Counted from the first letter of the stretch, positions 49,400 to 59,874 are shown. The stretch: 64,000 nt of DNA from Tritrichomonas musculus (GCA_039105265.1 JAPFFF010000005.1:5379501-5443500); one strand, 5' to 3'. The notes: generated by a model from the letters alone, not told the origin. A program made the numbers and translations.

Positions 49400-52174
49400 T
49401 CATTGGTTTTGCAAAATGGGATCAAATTGCATCTGCATTTGCATCATTTGTTGTTGTTGAGGAATCAACTGTCCAACCGCCTCTCTCAATCCTTTCTCGT
49501 TGTTTGACTTAATTCTGCAAACAGCGAAATTAGGACTTTTCTGAGGGTTGTACTCAATTATCACCATCAGAACGATAGGTCCCTTTCTTACTCTATAGAC
49601 GCCACAACCGCCAATGAAGCAGTCAGGCAGCTCCAAGTCATAATTAGGCTCCAATCCGAGTCTACTTCTCAGTACCAGTTCAATTTCAGCCCTCGCAACG
49701 TCGATTACATTTTGGATGTCTTGTTTTCCATTCAAATTAGCTTCCTCTTCCTCCTCGTCTGCGTGATTGAATTCGCTGCTTGCGGGGTCGAGCGAAGTAA
49801 TTGGGATTGGTATTTCAGCTGTTAGATTGGGATTTGACAATGCTGACCACTGAGTCTTAAAAGAGTCCGGATTTATCTTGACTGACTGGACGACTCTCTG
49901 GAAGCTGAGCGGAATGGCAACCTGCGAAAGGTGGCTGATGCCTCCGCATTTGAAAGCGACGTTCAAGACAGGGAAGCACGAAGTCACGTTCACGAGCAAG
50001 AAGTCGATATTGACGTCAACGACTGATCTCTGCTCGATGAAGGCCGGGAAAGGTGATGCCTTGTGAAGAATGTCCTCATTTGTCACAATTTGGACGGTTA
50101 TTTCGGTTAGTGGCAGTTGTTCGGCGTTCTCAAACGACAAGATGGAAGAGACAATTGGCGGTTTGTAGTCCAACTCGAGATGGACCCTTAAAAACATGTC
50201 ATGAAAAATGTAACCACTTCCAATGAGAAGGAAGTTTTGAATGAGTTGCTCATTTGACTCTATCGGCATCATTCTTGCCTCGTTCTCGTCGAATGTGAAC
50301 GTTGACACGCCTTCCTCATCGCCGCGGGCAACGCCGTGGACCGTGTCGAGCATCTTGCTGAGCATGTCTTCGCCCATGTCATTCGGCATCCGCTTCAGCA
50401 GGAGATGCGCGTGAAGCGGCATTATATCGAGCATTGTTGAGTACTGCTTTGCCCTGTCGCTGACCTCGATCAACGGCGATGCAGTGCAGTATCTCAAAAA
50501 GTTCTGGCACTGATTTAAAAAGGCCGGAAAACGAATAGAAACCTTCGCCATCGCGGTCACCATCATCGCCTGGACTTGCGGCGACTGGAGAGGAAAGCGG
50601 GCTTGAATGAAAGAGACTATTCTGTTAACTTTTTCTGAGACATATTCGCCGGCCACATAAACAGTCAATTTCATAAGTTGCTCTGATGGCCTTAACGCTT
50701 TTTTCATCAAATTTAATGTTAAGTCAATCGTGTGATTTTGAAGGCTTTTGTCTTCATCTACGAGTGATACAGCAGTTTGCCAGGTGGAATCATCACATTC
50801 ATCGCCTTCTTCAAACAAAAGTTCAACAATCGTATCAACATAAAATATGGGATCATTAGCTTTTTTAGCAAGATTAGAAATTACAGAGCAGAGATGCTTC
50901 CTGATAAATAAAGGTGACGATGGTAAGAATTGGATTAATTTTTCAACAATTTCTTTGCTATTTTCTTCTGTAGATAAGTTTACTAGTAAATTCAATGAGT
51001 TCATACAAACTTCGCTATCGTCGTTATGAATAAGTTTATATAATGTATCAAGACAATCTGAGATTGATGAACCTATCCGTGGATTGGTATGAAAAAGCCG
51101 ATTTAGTGAATTTAATGCAAAATAAATCATAGTACCTCTATCGTTCTCTAAATAACGTACAAGCGTTTTGGCACATCTTACTATTGTATGTTCTGGAATT
51201 GGAATCATCGATAAAAGTGAGGCCATCTCAGAAAAAACAATAAAATAAGCTAACGCCGGTCGAATTGAAAGTTTTTCACCGGTTCGGCTAAATAGTGCCA
51301 TCGCTACGGCATCAATTTTTGATAATTCTTGAAAATCCCAATTGGATTTGTATCGAAGAATGCGAATAAGTTGTCGTGAATACCAAGGAGATGGCGTTCC
51401 TTCATAATCTTCGTTGATTACTGCATCATTGTTTTCGTAATTAGTAAATCCCATATCATTATTACTTGAATTATATAATTGATAGAGCTGATCAAGAACT
51501 TTTTCAAAAACATCTGAAAAAGCTCCTGGTTGAAGACTCATTAAATTTACTGTTAATGTAGCTGTTGCCATTCGAATAGAATGAGAGCCATATCCCAAAT
51601 AAATTGAAAGAGCAGGCGCTAAAACTGATATTAAATGCGGCTCACGTGTGATTTGATAAACTTTGCCTGAAATAATCAATGCTTTTTTTCTTGCGTTTTC
51701 TGATGTTTTTGGAGATACTGCAATTTGTACTACTACCGGTCCAACGACATCTAGTATCATTCTACTAAAAACTTGAGAAACAACTGAGAGTGATAAGCAT
51801 TGAATTGCTTCATTTTCATATGAGAGTAGTTGTTGTTGAAGAATTTGAATGATGGGTCTAAGCGAAATTTCATCTGTTATATTAAAAATAATAAATGCAA
51901 GCCATCCAATTCGAATGCTTTGAAATTTTTTTGAATTTAACAATATAATTATTTTTTCTAGACCAAAATCAATTGGATTTCCGGTCATTGCTATATAAGC
52001 CAGTCGTAGCATAGCACTCTGAATTGCAGGGAGACTCTGACGTGAATGATAAAGCGTTTGTTTTATATTATATAATTCGAGCATTTTTCGTTCTTTTTTG
52101 CTTCGCGTATTCGTGACATCAAGCAAGTCATTTATAAATGTTTCCAGGCTTCGGTGTTTGCTTTTTGATTTCAT
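49400..52174 (-). CDS. AP-2 complex alpha adaptin
   Basis: 924 aa, the size of the large chains of clathrin adaptors. The N-terminal trunk is HEAT-like helical repeats: the family pattern of a charged helix then MLRLAYIAMTGNPIDFGLEKI (alpha subunits have GHDIDFG), IRIGWLAFII, a TPSPWYSRQLIRILRY segment that fits the alpha-type APWLxxKLLRLL motif, and a long helical remainder to about residue 600. The C-terminus has an ear: VLNVAFKCGGISHLSQVAIPL and FKTQWSALSNP match the alpha ear VLNIQFRYGG and FFQRWKQLSNP. The protein would link PI(4,5)P2 membranes, cargo and clathrin in endocytosis. A short acidic stretch (DEEEEEAN) interrupts the ear, and the chain ends with a Q/M-rich tail. The 3' half of the gene is much less AT-rich than the 5' half. 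Confidence 0.85.
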   Translation of the reverse strand: MKSKSKHRSLETFINDLLDVTNTRSKKERKMLELYNIKQTLYHSRQSLPAIQSAMLRLAYIAMTGNPIDFGLEKIIILLNSKKFQSIRIGWLAFIIFNITDEISLRPIIQILQQQLLSYENEAIQCLSLSVVSQVFSRMILDVVGPVVVQIAVSPKTSENARKKALIISGKVYQITREPHLISVLAPALSIYLGYGSHSIRMATATLTVNLMSLQPGAFSDVFEKVLDQLYQLYNSSNNDMGFTNYENNDAVINEDYEGTPSPWYSRQLIRILRYKSNWDFQELSKIDAVAMALFSRTGEKLSIRPALAYFIVFSEMASLLSMIPIPEHTIVRCAKTLVRYLENDRGTMIYFALNSLNRLFHTNPRIGSSISDCLDTLYKLIHNDDSEVCMNSLNLLVNLSTEENSKEIVEKLIQFLPSSPLFIRKHLCSVISNLAKKANDPIFYVDTIVELLFEEGDECDDSTWQTAVSLVDEDKSLQNHTIDLTLNLMKKALRPSEQLMKLTVYVAGEYVSEKVNRIVSFIQARFPLQSPQVQAMMVTAMAKVSIRFPAFLNQCQNFLRYCTASPLIEVSDRAKQYSTMLDIMPLHAHLLLKRMPNDMGEDMLSKMLDTVHGVARGDEEGVSTFTFDENEARMMPIESNEQLIQNFLLIGSGYIFHDMFLRVHLELDYKPPIVSSILSFENAEQLPLTEITVQIVTNEDILHKASPFPAFIEQRSVVDVNIDFLLVNVTSCFPVLNVAFKCGGISHLSQVAIPLSFQRVVQSVKINPDSFKTQWSALSNPNLTAEIPIPITSLDPASSEFNHADEEEEEANLNGKQDIQNVIDVARAEIELVLRSRLGLEPNYDLELPDCFIGGCGVYRVRKGPIVLMVIIEYNPQKSPNFAVCRIKSNNEKGLREAVGQLIPQQQQMMQMQMQFDPILQNQ

Positions 52175-52683
52175 ATATTGAATAATTTTTAATTAAATTA
52201 TTCAAAAATTGTTAAAGAATTAATTTAAAAGTATTTCTTGAATATCTTATTATATATTATTTAATTTAAGATTTATCTTTATATAATAAAAAATGTAATT
52301 TTATTAATATTATATATTAATAAGTTTTAACTTTAAATTTATTATTGGACCAGATTTTTTGAAATCTTTTTTTTCAATCTCATTTTTTGAATAAAAATGA
52401 TATCTTTCTCTTTTGATGGGGTGAATTAGTTCATTATTTCAATTACTTGTTCTAAAATAATTATTATATTTAGATCGTAAATACGATTCATATTTTCAAT
52501 AATTATTCAATAATTCAATCAAAAAAAAAAAAGTTTTTATGAAGTGTAATATGCATATTTTGCTGAGCTCTTATCCTAAAATAATTTGAACAATGAAGTT
52601 TTCCTAATTAGCAACCTATTAATACAATAAATTGATTAAATTTGGTATTATTAATTGTTTTTTATTAATGAAGACAAAAAATA
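52175..52683. other. intergenic spacer, AT-rich
   Basis: No gene, RNA or transposon end seen. Contains the promoter of the alpha-adaptin gene (left side) and the 3' flank of the coiled-coil gene (right side), both on the minus strand. Confidence 0.45.
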
Positions 52684-54171
52684 TTATTTATTAACCTTAC
52701 TAAATAATTCAGCAAATTTCTTATCAACTTTTTTGGGCTTTCTTTCAGTCTTTTTAGGAGATGATATGTTTTCTTTAGTTATTGCTTTCTCTTTGCTCAA
52801 ATTAAATGAAAAGAGATGCTGACGTGATATTTGTGAAGATTTAAATGAAATCTTTGAAAATGAATTTTCTTTGCTGCTAGAGCTATTACTCCTCTCAACT
52901 TTTTGCATATGGTTCTTAGAAATTCTTCTTTCTTTAAGTGCATTTTTAGATCTTTCTTCTTGAACGAAAGCTTCCATTTCAAGTCTTTCCATAATAGCTT
53001 TTCTAGGATCATTATCACTTAATTTTGCCATTTCACCACGAATTATATCACTTGCTGACGCATTTTCATCTTGCCCTGCTTTGATCCACATTGCTTTTTC
53101 AATTAATTGAGTGATGTTTTCTTGTGTAAGTCTTCTTGTTTTTTCTTCATTCCTCTTTTGCTTTCTTTGCTTCCTCATCATTCTTTTGGTTTCTAACTCT
53201 TTCATTTCTTTTTCGTTTCCTTCAAAGGCTTTTTCGAGTCCTTCTGCAATATCACCAAAACGAAGCTTTCCACTTCTCCATTGACCAGTAATAATACGAA
53301 TAATTTTCTTAATTTCTTCAAGATCTTCTGTTAAACGCATCTCAACTATTCTTTCATATAAACGATGTTCAAGTTCCTCTTCTGATAAATTTTCTTTATC
53401 CTCTTCGTCATCTTCTTTCTTAAGTTCTTCAATAACAGTTTTTGCAATTTCATTATCTTGTAATTTTTCGTTCTTTTCTTCTTCCTCTTCTTCCTCTTCA
53501 ACATCATATTCTTCTTCTTGAATTTCTTGATTTGGTGCTTCATTAATATCTTCTTTAATAACTCGTGCATGAGCTTCAAGCAATTGCTCTCTGTGTAATT
53601 GACGTTTTTGTTTTTGTGAAACTACTATTTTAAGCCCAGTACTATCTGAAGATTCTTCAGATAAATCATATGAGAAAGATAATTGCTTTTTGGGCTTAGC
53701 TATTTTTGCTTTTTGTCTAAGGCGTTCTGCCAATGATTTTGCACGATTATCATCTGCCTTTTTCTGGCTTTCGTTTTCAGTTTGAATTGGTGGTTCAACT
53801 ATCGTAACTTTATGCTTTTTTTCAACTTCTATATTAACCAACTCGTTTGATTCTATTTTATTTTCTTCTTGATGTGGCTTTTCGTGGGGATTTGTAAATA
53901 ATTCATCAAGTGAATCAATAACTTTTTCGTTAACAACTGGCTTTGGAGTTGCTGCAGTTACAGAAGTTGCTTGAATTTGAACTTCTACTTGTTCTTGTGG
54001 TGTCTGTTGAGTTAAATTTTGTTGCGAACTAGATGACGATTCAATATCTTCTTTTGGACTTGAAGGGAAAGAGTTATTTTTTGATATTTCGTTGATTTTT
54101 TCTTCTGTTTGAGTTTTTTCATCACTGGAATCATCTAAAATACTAAGTATTTCATTTTCAAGATCAATCAT
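52684..54171 (-). CDS. acidic/charged coiled-coil protein, unrecognised (495 aa)
   Basis: No family recognised. The N-terminal ~110 residues are Ser/Glu/Gln-rich and probably disordered. A basic stretch near 140-165 (SLAERLRQKAKIAKPKKQ) is followed by an acidic block (EEEYDVEEEEEEEEKNEK). A more structured region about 255-420 (LRIVEMRLTEDLEEIKKI-type helix, ITGQWRSGKLRFGDIAEGLEKAF, then KRMMRKQRKQKRNEEKTRRL and IRGEMAKLSDNDPRKAIMERLEMEAF) looks helical and basic. The tail is Ser/Lys-rich and ends KKVDKKFAELFSKVNK. The composition suggests a nuclear or scaffold protein, but nothing more can be said. It is transcribed divergently from the HECT gene across a 148-bp shared promoter. Confidence 0.7.
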   Translation of the reverse strand: MIDLENEILSILDDSSDEKTQTEEKINEISKNNSFPSSPKEDIESSSSSQQNLTQQTPQEQVEVQIQATSVTAATPKPVVNEKVIDSLDELFTNPHEKPHQEENKIESNELVNIEVEKKHKVTIVEPPIQTENESQKKADDNRAKSLAERLRQKAKIAKPKKQLSFSYDLSEESSDSTGLKIVVSQKQKRQLHREQLLEAHARVIKEDINEAPNQEIQEEEYDVEEEEEEEEKNEKLQDNEIAKTVIEELKKEDDEEDKENLSEEELEHRLYERIVEMRLTEDLEEIKKIIRIITGQWRSGKLRFGDIAEGLEKAFEGNEKEMKELETKRMMRKQRKQKRNEEKTRRLTQENITQLIEKAMWIKAGQDENASASDIIRGEMAKLSDNDPRKAIMERLEMEAFVQEERSKNALKERRISKNHMQKVERSNSSSSKENSFSKISFKSSQISRQHLFSFNLSKEKAITKENISSPKKTERKPKKVDKKFAELFSKVNK

Positions 54172-54319
54172 ATTTTTAAAAAAAATATCCTTACGTTAAG
54201 AAAAAAAACAAATGTGAATTGTGATATTAAAAAATCTGCCAAATTTCAAAATGGAATCTGCCATCTATCAAATTTAACATTTTTCTTTTTAAATTTTCCT
54301 TATTTAAAATTTTAAGCAA

Positions 54320-56326
54320 ATGGATGATTATTTCAATATTTATATAACACAATTTACAGCAGGTTGTGATTGTCCATATTGTAAATGCGATGAATGTTTT
54401 TCATGCAAAAATTTCAAATATATTGACTATGAAACAAATGATTTGGAAGAACTAGCAGATAATTATAAAAATAGCAAAGATCGTTTATGCCCCAATTTTT
54501 CTCCTTTTGTTATTAATATGCAAATTTTTGATGATATTGATGAATTTTCTGATTGGGTTAACATATTTATTGAAGGCTCAGAAAGTAGCCTAGATTATTT
54601 TTATGATATATTATCAAAACCAGATATATATTCTTTATCTTTTATGGGTGAAAATGAGTGCACATATTCTGATTTTTCTATTGATGAAGATAAACTCATA
54701 AAATTTATAAATAAATTAAACGAAAAAATGGATAAATCGCAATATTCAGATAAAATATTCGATTTACTTAGTCATTATTTCAATAATCCTAATCCACTCT
54801 CCCTTCATAATTTAAGAGGAATAGTTTTTGGATATTCATTAATGCCTTTTATGAAAATAGATGATTTAACTAAGTTTCTTGTAATATTACGCAATTTTAT
54901 GTGCGATAATGCTTCTTATCACTTGTTATTTTATAATCAGCTAAACAAGTATCATTCATATTCAGAATTGGTTGTTAAAATAATCAAATCATCTATTTTG
55001 CAATTTATTGCTCTTAAAGATCCGAATCAAACGTTAAACTCAATACATACACTATCTACAATATTATTAGATTTATATCTTTTTGATGCTAATTCTCCAC
55101 CTTATTTCCCTCATGATATTTGGGAAATTGATGAAATATCAAACATTCTAAGCATTCAAGTTGCTGTGCCTATTTTAGACGAACCAATAAATGCATTAAT
55201 ATTTTTTGCCGCGCCGTTTGAATACAAAGCTATGCTAAAAGATAGATATTCTGAATTCATCAAAAAAAAGAGTAGAAATCCGCTAAGAATCCATGTTCCT
55301 CGAGATAATATTATAAAATCATTAGATAATTTGAAATATTTAAGTCCTGAAGAGTTCCAAAAGCCTCTTGAAATCGATTATATTGGTGAAACAGGACAAG
55401 ATCGAGGTGGTATTTCCCGTGAATTCTTTTATTTAACTGCAGAAAAGCTTTTTTCACCTGATTTTGGAATGTTTGATATCAAACAAAATTTCTATTGGTT
55501 TCGTTATGTTACTTATAATGAATCCTATTTTAAAACACTTGGAATTCTTGTTGGTTTAGCTTTCTCTAATTCGGTTGTTCTACCAATCAGGTTTCCATTA
55601 CTTTTATATAAAAAAATTTTAGGATTACCATTAACAATTGATGATCTTGAAGAAATTGATTCAGATTTAGCAAGTAGTTTTCACTCACTTAGGGAATTAA
55701 TTGATAATGGAGAAGATATATCTAATGCTGAAATTAGATTTGAAGCAACAATAGATAATTTTGGCACTGCAAAAGAAGTGCCTTTAATTCCAAATGGATC
55801 AGATATTATTGTAAATAATGATAATTTTGAAAAATATGTGGAAACTTATTTAAACTGGTATTTTTATGACTCAGTCAAAGATCAGTTTGAAATGTTCAAT
55901 AGAGGTTTTAATGATGCACTAGGTCCATCGAAAAGTTTATTATCAATATTTTTCCCAGAGGATTTAGATATCCTCATAAGTGGAAAAGAAGAATATAATT
56001 GGGATGAATTCAAACAAAATGCAGTTTATACTGGTTATGATGAAAATAGTGAAACAATTAAGATTTTTTGGAAAATTTTCTTTGATAAATTTACACAAGA
56101 GCAAAAAATTAATTTTTTGATGTTTGTAACAGGATCTAAACGTGTTCCTATCCAAGGAATGAAGGAAGTTAAATTAAGGATACAGAGAACTACAAGTACA
56201 CAACTCCTCCCCGTTTCTCATACTTGTGCTGTTATTCTTCAACTTCCTGATTATAAAGATGAAGAAATAATGACAAAATATTTAGAAATTTGTGCTGATA
56301 ATTGTGAAGGATTTGGAGTAATCTAA
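54320..56326 (+). CDS. UBE3A/E6AP-like HECT E3 ubiquitin ligase with N-terminal AZUL zinc finger
   Basis: 668 aa. Residues about 5-58 fit the AZUL finger of UBE3A: YITQFTAGC followed by a Cys cluster (C16, C18, C21, C23, C26, C29) and RLCPNFSP with the distal Cys. A helical middle follows. From about 320 the HECT domain begins: PLRIHVPRDNIIKSL, LEIDYIGETGQDRGGISREFF (the conserved GEEGxDxGGxxREFF pattern), YFKTLGILVGLAFSN, FKQNAVYTGYDE, FLMFVTGSKRVPIQG and LPVSHTCAVILQLPDY. The catalytic Cys is C636, 33 residues from the end, and the chain ends EGFGVI like the GFGML end of E6AP. It forms a thioester with ubiquitin and passes it to substrates; AZUL in human UBE3A binds the proteasome subunit Rpn10, so a proteasome link is plausible. 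Confidence 0.92.
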   Translation: MDDYFNIYITQFTAGCDCPYCKCDECFSCKNFKYIDYETNDLEELADNYKNSKDRLCPNFSPFVINMQIFDDIDEFSDWVNIFIEGSESSLDYFYDILSKPDIYSLSFMGENECTYSDFSIDEDKLIKFINKLNEKMDKSQYSDKIFDLLSHYFNNPNPLSLHNLRGIVFGYSLMPFMKIDDLTKFLVILRNFMCDNASYHLLFYNQLNKYHSYSELVVKIIKSSILQFIALKDPNQTLNSIHTLSTILLDLYLFDANSPPYFPHDIWEIDEISNILSIQVAVPILDEPINALIFFAAPFEYKAMLKDRYSEFIKKKSRNPLRIHVPRDNIIKSLDNLKYLSPEEFQKPLEIDYIGETGQDRGGISREFFYLTAEKLFSPDFGMFDIKQNFYWFRYVTYNESYFKTLGILVGLAFSNSVVLPIRFPLLLYKKILGLPLTIDDLEEIDSDLASSFHSLRELIDNGEDISNAEIRFEATIDNFGTAKEVPLIPNGSDIIVNNDNFEKYVETYLNWYFYDSVKDQFEMFNRGFNDALGPSKSLLSIFFPEDLDILISGKEEYNWDEFKQNAVYTGYDENSETIKIFWKIFFDKFTQEQKINFLMFVTGSKRVPIQGMKEVKLRIQRTTSTQLLPVSHTCAVILQLPDYKDEEIMTKYLEICADNCEGFGVI

Positions 56327-56519
56327 AATATTAATCTTTTTAATATTTTTTTTTTTTTTTAATATTCATACTGGTTTTCTCTTCTATTTGTATATGCCTA
56401 TTTTATTATTATTTTAGGCAAAGTCATATTAGAGAGAAAGATCTTTAGTTATATGAATTAAAATTTAAAATGATCGGCAATGGTAATATTTCACCATATT
56501 TATAAAAAGTGGTATTGAT

Positions 56520-57221
56520 ATGGATTACAAAACTGCAGCTAGGATTAAAGTTAATTCTAGACTCCAACCAGCTAAAGACATACATGTTGCATTTTCTGAT
56601 CTTGTAGCTAGTACAAATCAAGATGATTTTCCAGAATTAAGACGTAAATTTATACTTTCCATCGATTCTGCCGAAATCGACTTTAAAATTCTTCAAGATG
56701 AATTAGCCACAATGGAAAGCTTGGTAAATGAATGGAAAGATGAAATTGATCAATGTGAACAACAATTTAAATTGCTTGAAGATGAAAATCTTTCGCTATT
56801 ACTTGAAAAAGAACAAATTGAACAAGAAAGGGAAAAAGTTGATAAGCTTATTCAAATGAAATCACAAATTAAATCAGAAAAAATTAATCACAAAATTGAA
56901 TCAACAAAAAAAGTTGAGAAAGATAATGAGCAAACAAGAGAAGAAATTAAAAAAGTTGAAGAAACAAATGAAAGAAGAAAAATTGGTCTCCAGCAGATTG
57001 TCGAAGGATTTGAAAAATTCTTGCTTATTGAAAAACAGCCACCGCGTGAGTCAAATGAAGAAGATATAAATGAGGATGAAGAAAGATATAATGAAGAAAA
57101 CGAAGAGAGATATAATGAAGAAAGATATAACGAAGAAAACGAAGAGAGATATAACGAAGAAAATGAGGAAAGATATAATGAAGAAAATGAAAATATGTAC
57201 CATAATGATAACGACAATTGA
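56520..57221 (+). CDS. coiled-coil protein, possibly THO complex subunit 7-like
   Basis: 233 aa. The first ~65 residues are helical (RIKVNSRLQPAKDIHVAFSDLV), followed by a continuous coiled coil to about 170 with a second short helix RRKIGLQQIVEGFEKFLLIE. Length, the early short helices, the long coiled coil and the RRKxxxxLLxxIxxL-like end recall THOC7, a subunit of the THO complex that couples transcription to mRNA export. The match is of pattern rather than strong identity. The C-terminal ~50 residues are a low-complexity repeat of ERYNEENE units encoded by near-perfect 15-24-bp repeats. It lies 193 bp downstream of the HECT gene on the same strand. Confidence 0.6.
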   Translation: MDYKTAARIKVNSRLQPAKDIHVAFSDLVASTNQDDFPELRRKFILSIDSAEIDFKILQDELATMESLVNEWKDEIDQCEQQFKLLEDENLSLLLEKEQIEQEREKVDKLIQMKSQIKSEKINHKIESTKKVEKDNEQTREEIKKVEETNERRKIGLQQIVEGFEKFLLIEKQPPRESNEEDINEDEERYNEENEERYNEERYNEENEERYNEENEERYNEENENMYHNDNDN

Positions 57222-57315
57222 TTAGTATCCTATATTTTTTTTGTATTGATATTAAATATATAAATTGTTTTCATTATTAATGTTTTTAAATCGAAATATC
57301 AATGTTAAAGAACAA

Positions 57316-57346
<31 letters not shown>

Positions 57347-57681
57347 ACTAGGGAAGGATAGATTTATACAAACCTGTTTAGAATCAAATTAAAAAAACAA
57401 TTGTTTCAACGGAGCCAAGCTTCCTGCTTTTTTCACCTTTTCATTACTATTAATACGAAAAATAAATATCTAATAAATATGTAACTAATCTAATTTGATC
57501 GTTTTCAGCTTATTCTCTGTATTAAAATTTAATTTGATTAAAAAAGAAAAGAACATTATTATTTATAGTAAAAGGTATCTTTCTTTTGACCTAAAAGAAT
57601 ATTATAACAAATTTATTTTACAAAAGCGCGCAACAAATTCAAATAGCAATAATACATATTATAGTGAGGAGCTAGATTATT
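57222..57681. other. intergenic spacer with AT microsatellite
   Basis: Convergent 3' flanks of the coiled-coil gene and the 655-aa gene. Contains (TA)n at 57315-57346. A plus-strand open frame 57495-57728 runs antisense into the end of the 655-aa gene and has noise composition; not called. Confidence 0.45.
57315..57346. repeat. (TA)n microsatellite
   Basis: About 32 bp of alternating A and T, broken once by a C. Confidence 0.8.
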
Positions 57682-59649
57682 TCACTTCAATTGGATCAAA
57701 AGGTGAATATTTTCCAATTTCTCAGTAATATTATAGAAGTCATCATTGTTTGTAATTTCAACCCACACTGATTTTTGGCTTATATAAGAATGGCTGATAT
57801 CATATAAAGACTTCAAATCGCTAATTATTGAGTCAAAACTACTCGATTCATCAATGAGCAATAGGATTGGAGTTCCTACAAAGAAGATATATTTATCACT
57901 TTTCTCATTTTTGGTAAAGGAAATTCTCAAGAATTTTGTGAGCAAACCATTATTCGAATAGTTAGTCACTTCCTTATCGAAGCAGACTGTGTTACTCATT
58001 GGGATAGCCTGTTTGATTTTACTATTATAATATTCTTCTCCTTCTTTTGATCTAAAAATAGTTGCTATTGTATGATCCTGAATAACAGCGAAAGTTAAAT
58101 TTGGATTATCATCAACAATATCAGTGCCATCATCGATTGAATAGCAAACAGGAACGAAAAAAATGTCACATTTATTAATTATATTATTTTGATCATTTTC
58201 TCTTTGCTTTGCATGCCAAATAAGAAATGTTGGACTCTTCATAAAATTTGATATTTCAAATTGAAGAACTGACTTTCCACAAACTTCTTCAAGAGGAGTT
58301 GATGGAAAAGGAAGAATATCTGGATCATATGCAAAATAAACATGCTTCTCGTCATAATCAAGAATTGCTGATTCGGCGTTTGTTGCTGTGGGTGGTATTG
58401 GTTGACCAATTGCACATTCATATACGTTAACAATAGGATATTTTGGGAAAAATGGAGAAATTGGATCAATTTTCTGTGATAAAAAACTGTTAATGTTTTG
58501 GTCAACGTAAAGAAGCATAATGTATTGCTCATTTAAATTGAATATAGGTGGAGCATAACGATTAATTGGAAAGAGTTGGCCATTTCGAATATCGTATAAG
58601 ATTTTTGTGAAGGGAGAATAAACAATAGATGCAATATTTCCTTCTTCTTCACGAACAACGCTATGAAGAAAATATATTTTTCCATTGCATAAAATTTCAG
58701 TAAGTATTGTACCTTTGATTCCAAAAGTTGGGCAAAAAACCAGAAGTTCCACATTCTCTTTAATTTCAATATCATATTGAGGCTCCATTGTGAAAAGATA
58801 ATATGAAAACCCAAGCTCAAGTGAAATTAATCTGGCAATTTTAGAGACTATTAGTCTTAATTGTGAATGTGTTAAGCCTGGTTTATCTATAGAAGTATCT
58901 GTAATCGGAGGAGAACTATATAAAATATCAGCTAATAAATTTGCATTATTTTGGATATTTGAATATTTTTGTGTTCTTTTTTGTTCTTTTATTCCTTGAC
59001 AAATCGCTGAAAAATCAATTTCTTTATCAGGAAATATAATATTATACAAATCGTAAACTGATGCATCATTAGAATATTGCATTTGACGAAACCATGATAT
59101 GATTGGCCAAATTGAATGATGTTGAGGAATCTGAGGTATTAAATTAACAAATGAGAAGAGCATTGTTGGTAAAAGGCGAAGTTTTGGCTCAAAATATGGG
59201 AACACAAAAGGCACGATAGAAAAAATGCATTCTACAGGAATCTGTGAAAATTTATCAAGTTCATTCATATCACAAAAATATGGAACAACTGGAAGTAATA
59301 TATGAGCACTTTCTGCTGTGCTTATTTTATAAACTTCAGAATGAACAATTTTCTGAATATTATTTTTAGATTTTGTAGAATCCGTTGCTGAAAAACAAGC
59401 ATAAATATAGAAGTAATATGAACTTGTTATTCCTGGAAAAGAAAGTTCAGGAATTCCAAAATCTCCAATTATATATTGACCATCAGAGGAGAAAGAAAAG
59501 AATAATAAAAGTTTAATAAAATGATTTTCAGGGCGTTGGAATAATGCTTGTGATTTGAAATTATTATCATAAATTAAATAAAAATTGGAAGATGCTGTGT
59601 TTTTTTTGTCGACTGATATTGTTATTTTTTTTGTTGGAGAGAATTCCAT
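57682..59649 (-). CDS. unrecognised 655-aa protein
   Basis: Family not recognised. The composition is that of a globular, mainly beta-rich soluble protein, without signal peptide, membrane segments or low-complexity tracts, unusual for its neighbours. Features seen: an N-terminal ITISVDKKNTASSNFYLIYD region, an aromatic-rich middle (WPIISWFRQMQYSN near 180), and a region around 285-480 with FNLNEQYIMLLYVDQ and KHVYFAYDPDILPFP that could be compared with UCH or phosphatase folds but shows no catalytic motif I can name. The ATG at 59649 is supported by an Inr-like TCATT 13 nt upstream. Confidence 0.7.
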   Translation of the reverse strand: MEFSPTKKITISVDKKNTASSNFYLIYDNNFKSQALFQRPENHFIKLLLFFSFSSDGQYIIGDFGIPELSFPGITSSYYFYIYACFSATDSTKSKNNIQKIVHSEVYKISTAESAHILLPVVPYFCDMNELDKFSQIPVECIFSIVPFVFPYFEPKLRLLPTMLFSFVNLIPQIPQHHSIWPIISWFRQMQYSNDASVYDLYNIIFPDKEIDFSAICQGIKEQKRTQKYSNIQNNANLLADILYSSPPITDTSIDKPGLTHSQLRLIVSKIARLISLELGFSYYLFTMEPQYDIEIKENVELLVFCPTFGIKGTILTEILCNGKIYFLHSVVREEEGNIASIVYSPFTKILYDIRNGQLFPINRYAPPIFNLNEQYIMLLYVDQNINSFLSQKIDPISPFFPKYPIVNVYECAIGQPIPPTATNAESAILDYDEKHVYFAYDPDILPFPSTPLEEVCGKSVLQFEISNFMKSPTFLIWHAKQRENDQNNIINKCDIFFVPVCYSIDDGTDIVDDNPNLTFAVIQDHTIATIFRSKEGEEYYNSKIKQAIPMSNTVCFDKEVTNYSNNGLLTKFLRISFTKNEKSDKYIFFVGTPILLLIDESSSFDSIISDLKSLYDISHSYISQKSVWVEITNNDDFYNITEKLENIHLLIQLK

Positions 59650-59659
59650 TTTTTACATT

Positions 59660-59664
59660 AATGA
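59660..59664 (-). promoter_or_regulatory. Inr-like TCATT upstream of the 655-aa gene
   Basis: Minus-strand TCATT with presumed +1 A at 59662, 13 nt before the ATG at 59649. Confidence 0.35.
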
Positions 59665-59824
59665 GATTGAAAGCAAATTTGGTCTTTGGTTTCTCAATCA
59701 TTATTTGGGTTTCAAGAAATAAAACTCAAGAAATACTTGTGAAAGAATATATTTATATGCATATAAATAAGATATAAATGAAATGGAATAGCAAAAAAAA
59801 AAAAAAAAACGTTATTTATTTTAT

Positions 59825-59874
59825 ATGAATATTGATTTACGTTTAATATTTCCCAAAAGTAAATCAATATTCAT
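59825..59874. repeat. 16-bp perfect inverted repeat at the ankyrin gene start codon
   Basis: ATGAATATTGATTTAC (59825-59840) is the exact reverse complement of 59859-59874, with an 18-nt loop. The right arm overlaps the ATG at 59873, so the mRNA start codon would sit in the base of a hairpin if transcription begins upstream of 59825. Confidence 0.65.

Noticed and set aside
57495-57728. 77-codon plus-strand gene
   Set aside because: Runs antisense into the 3' end of the 655-aa gene and has A/T-noise composition.
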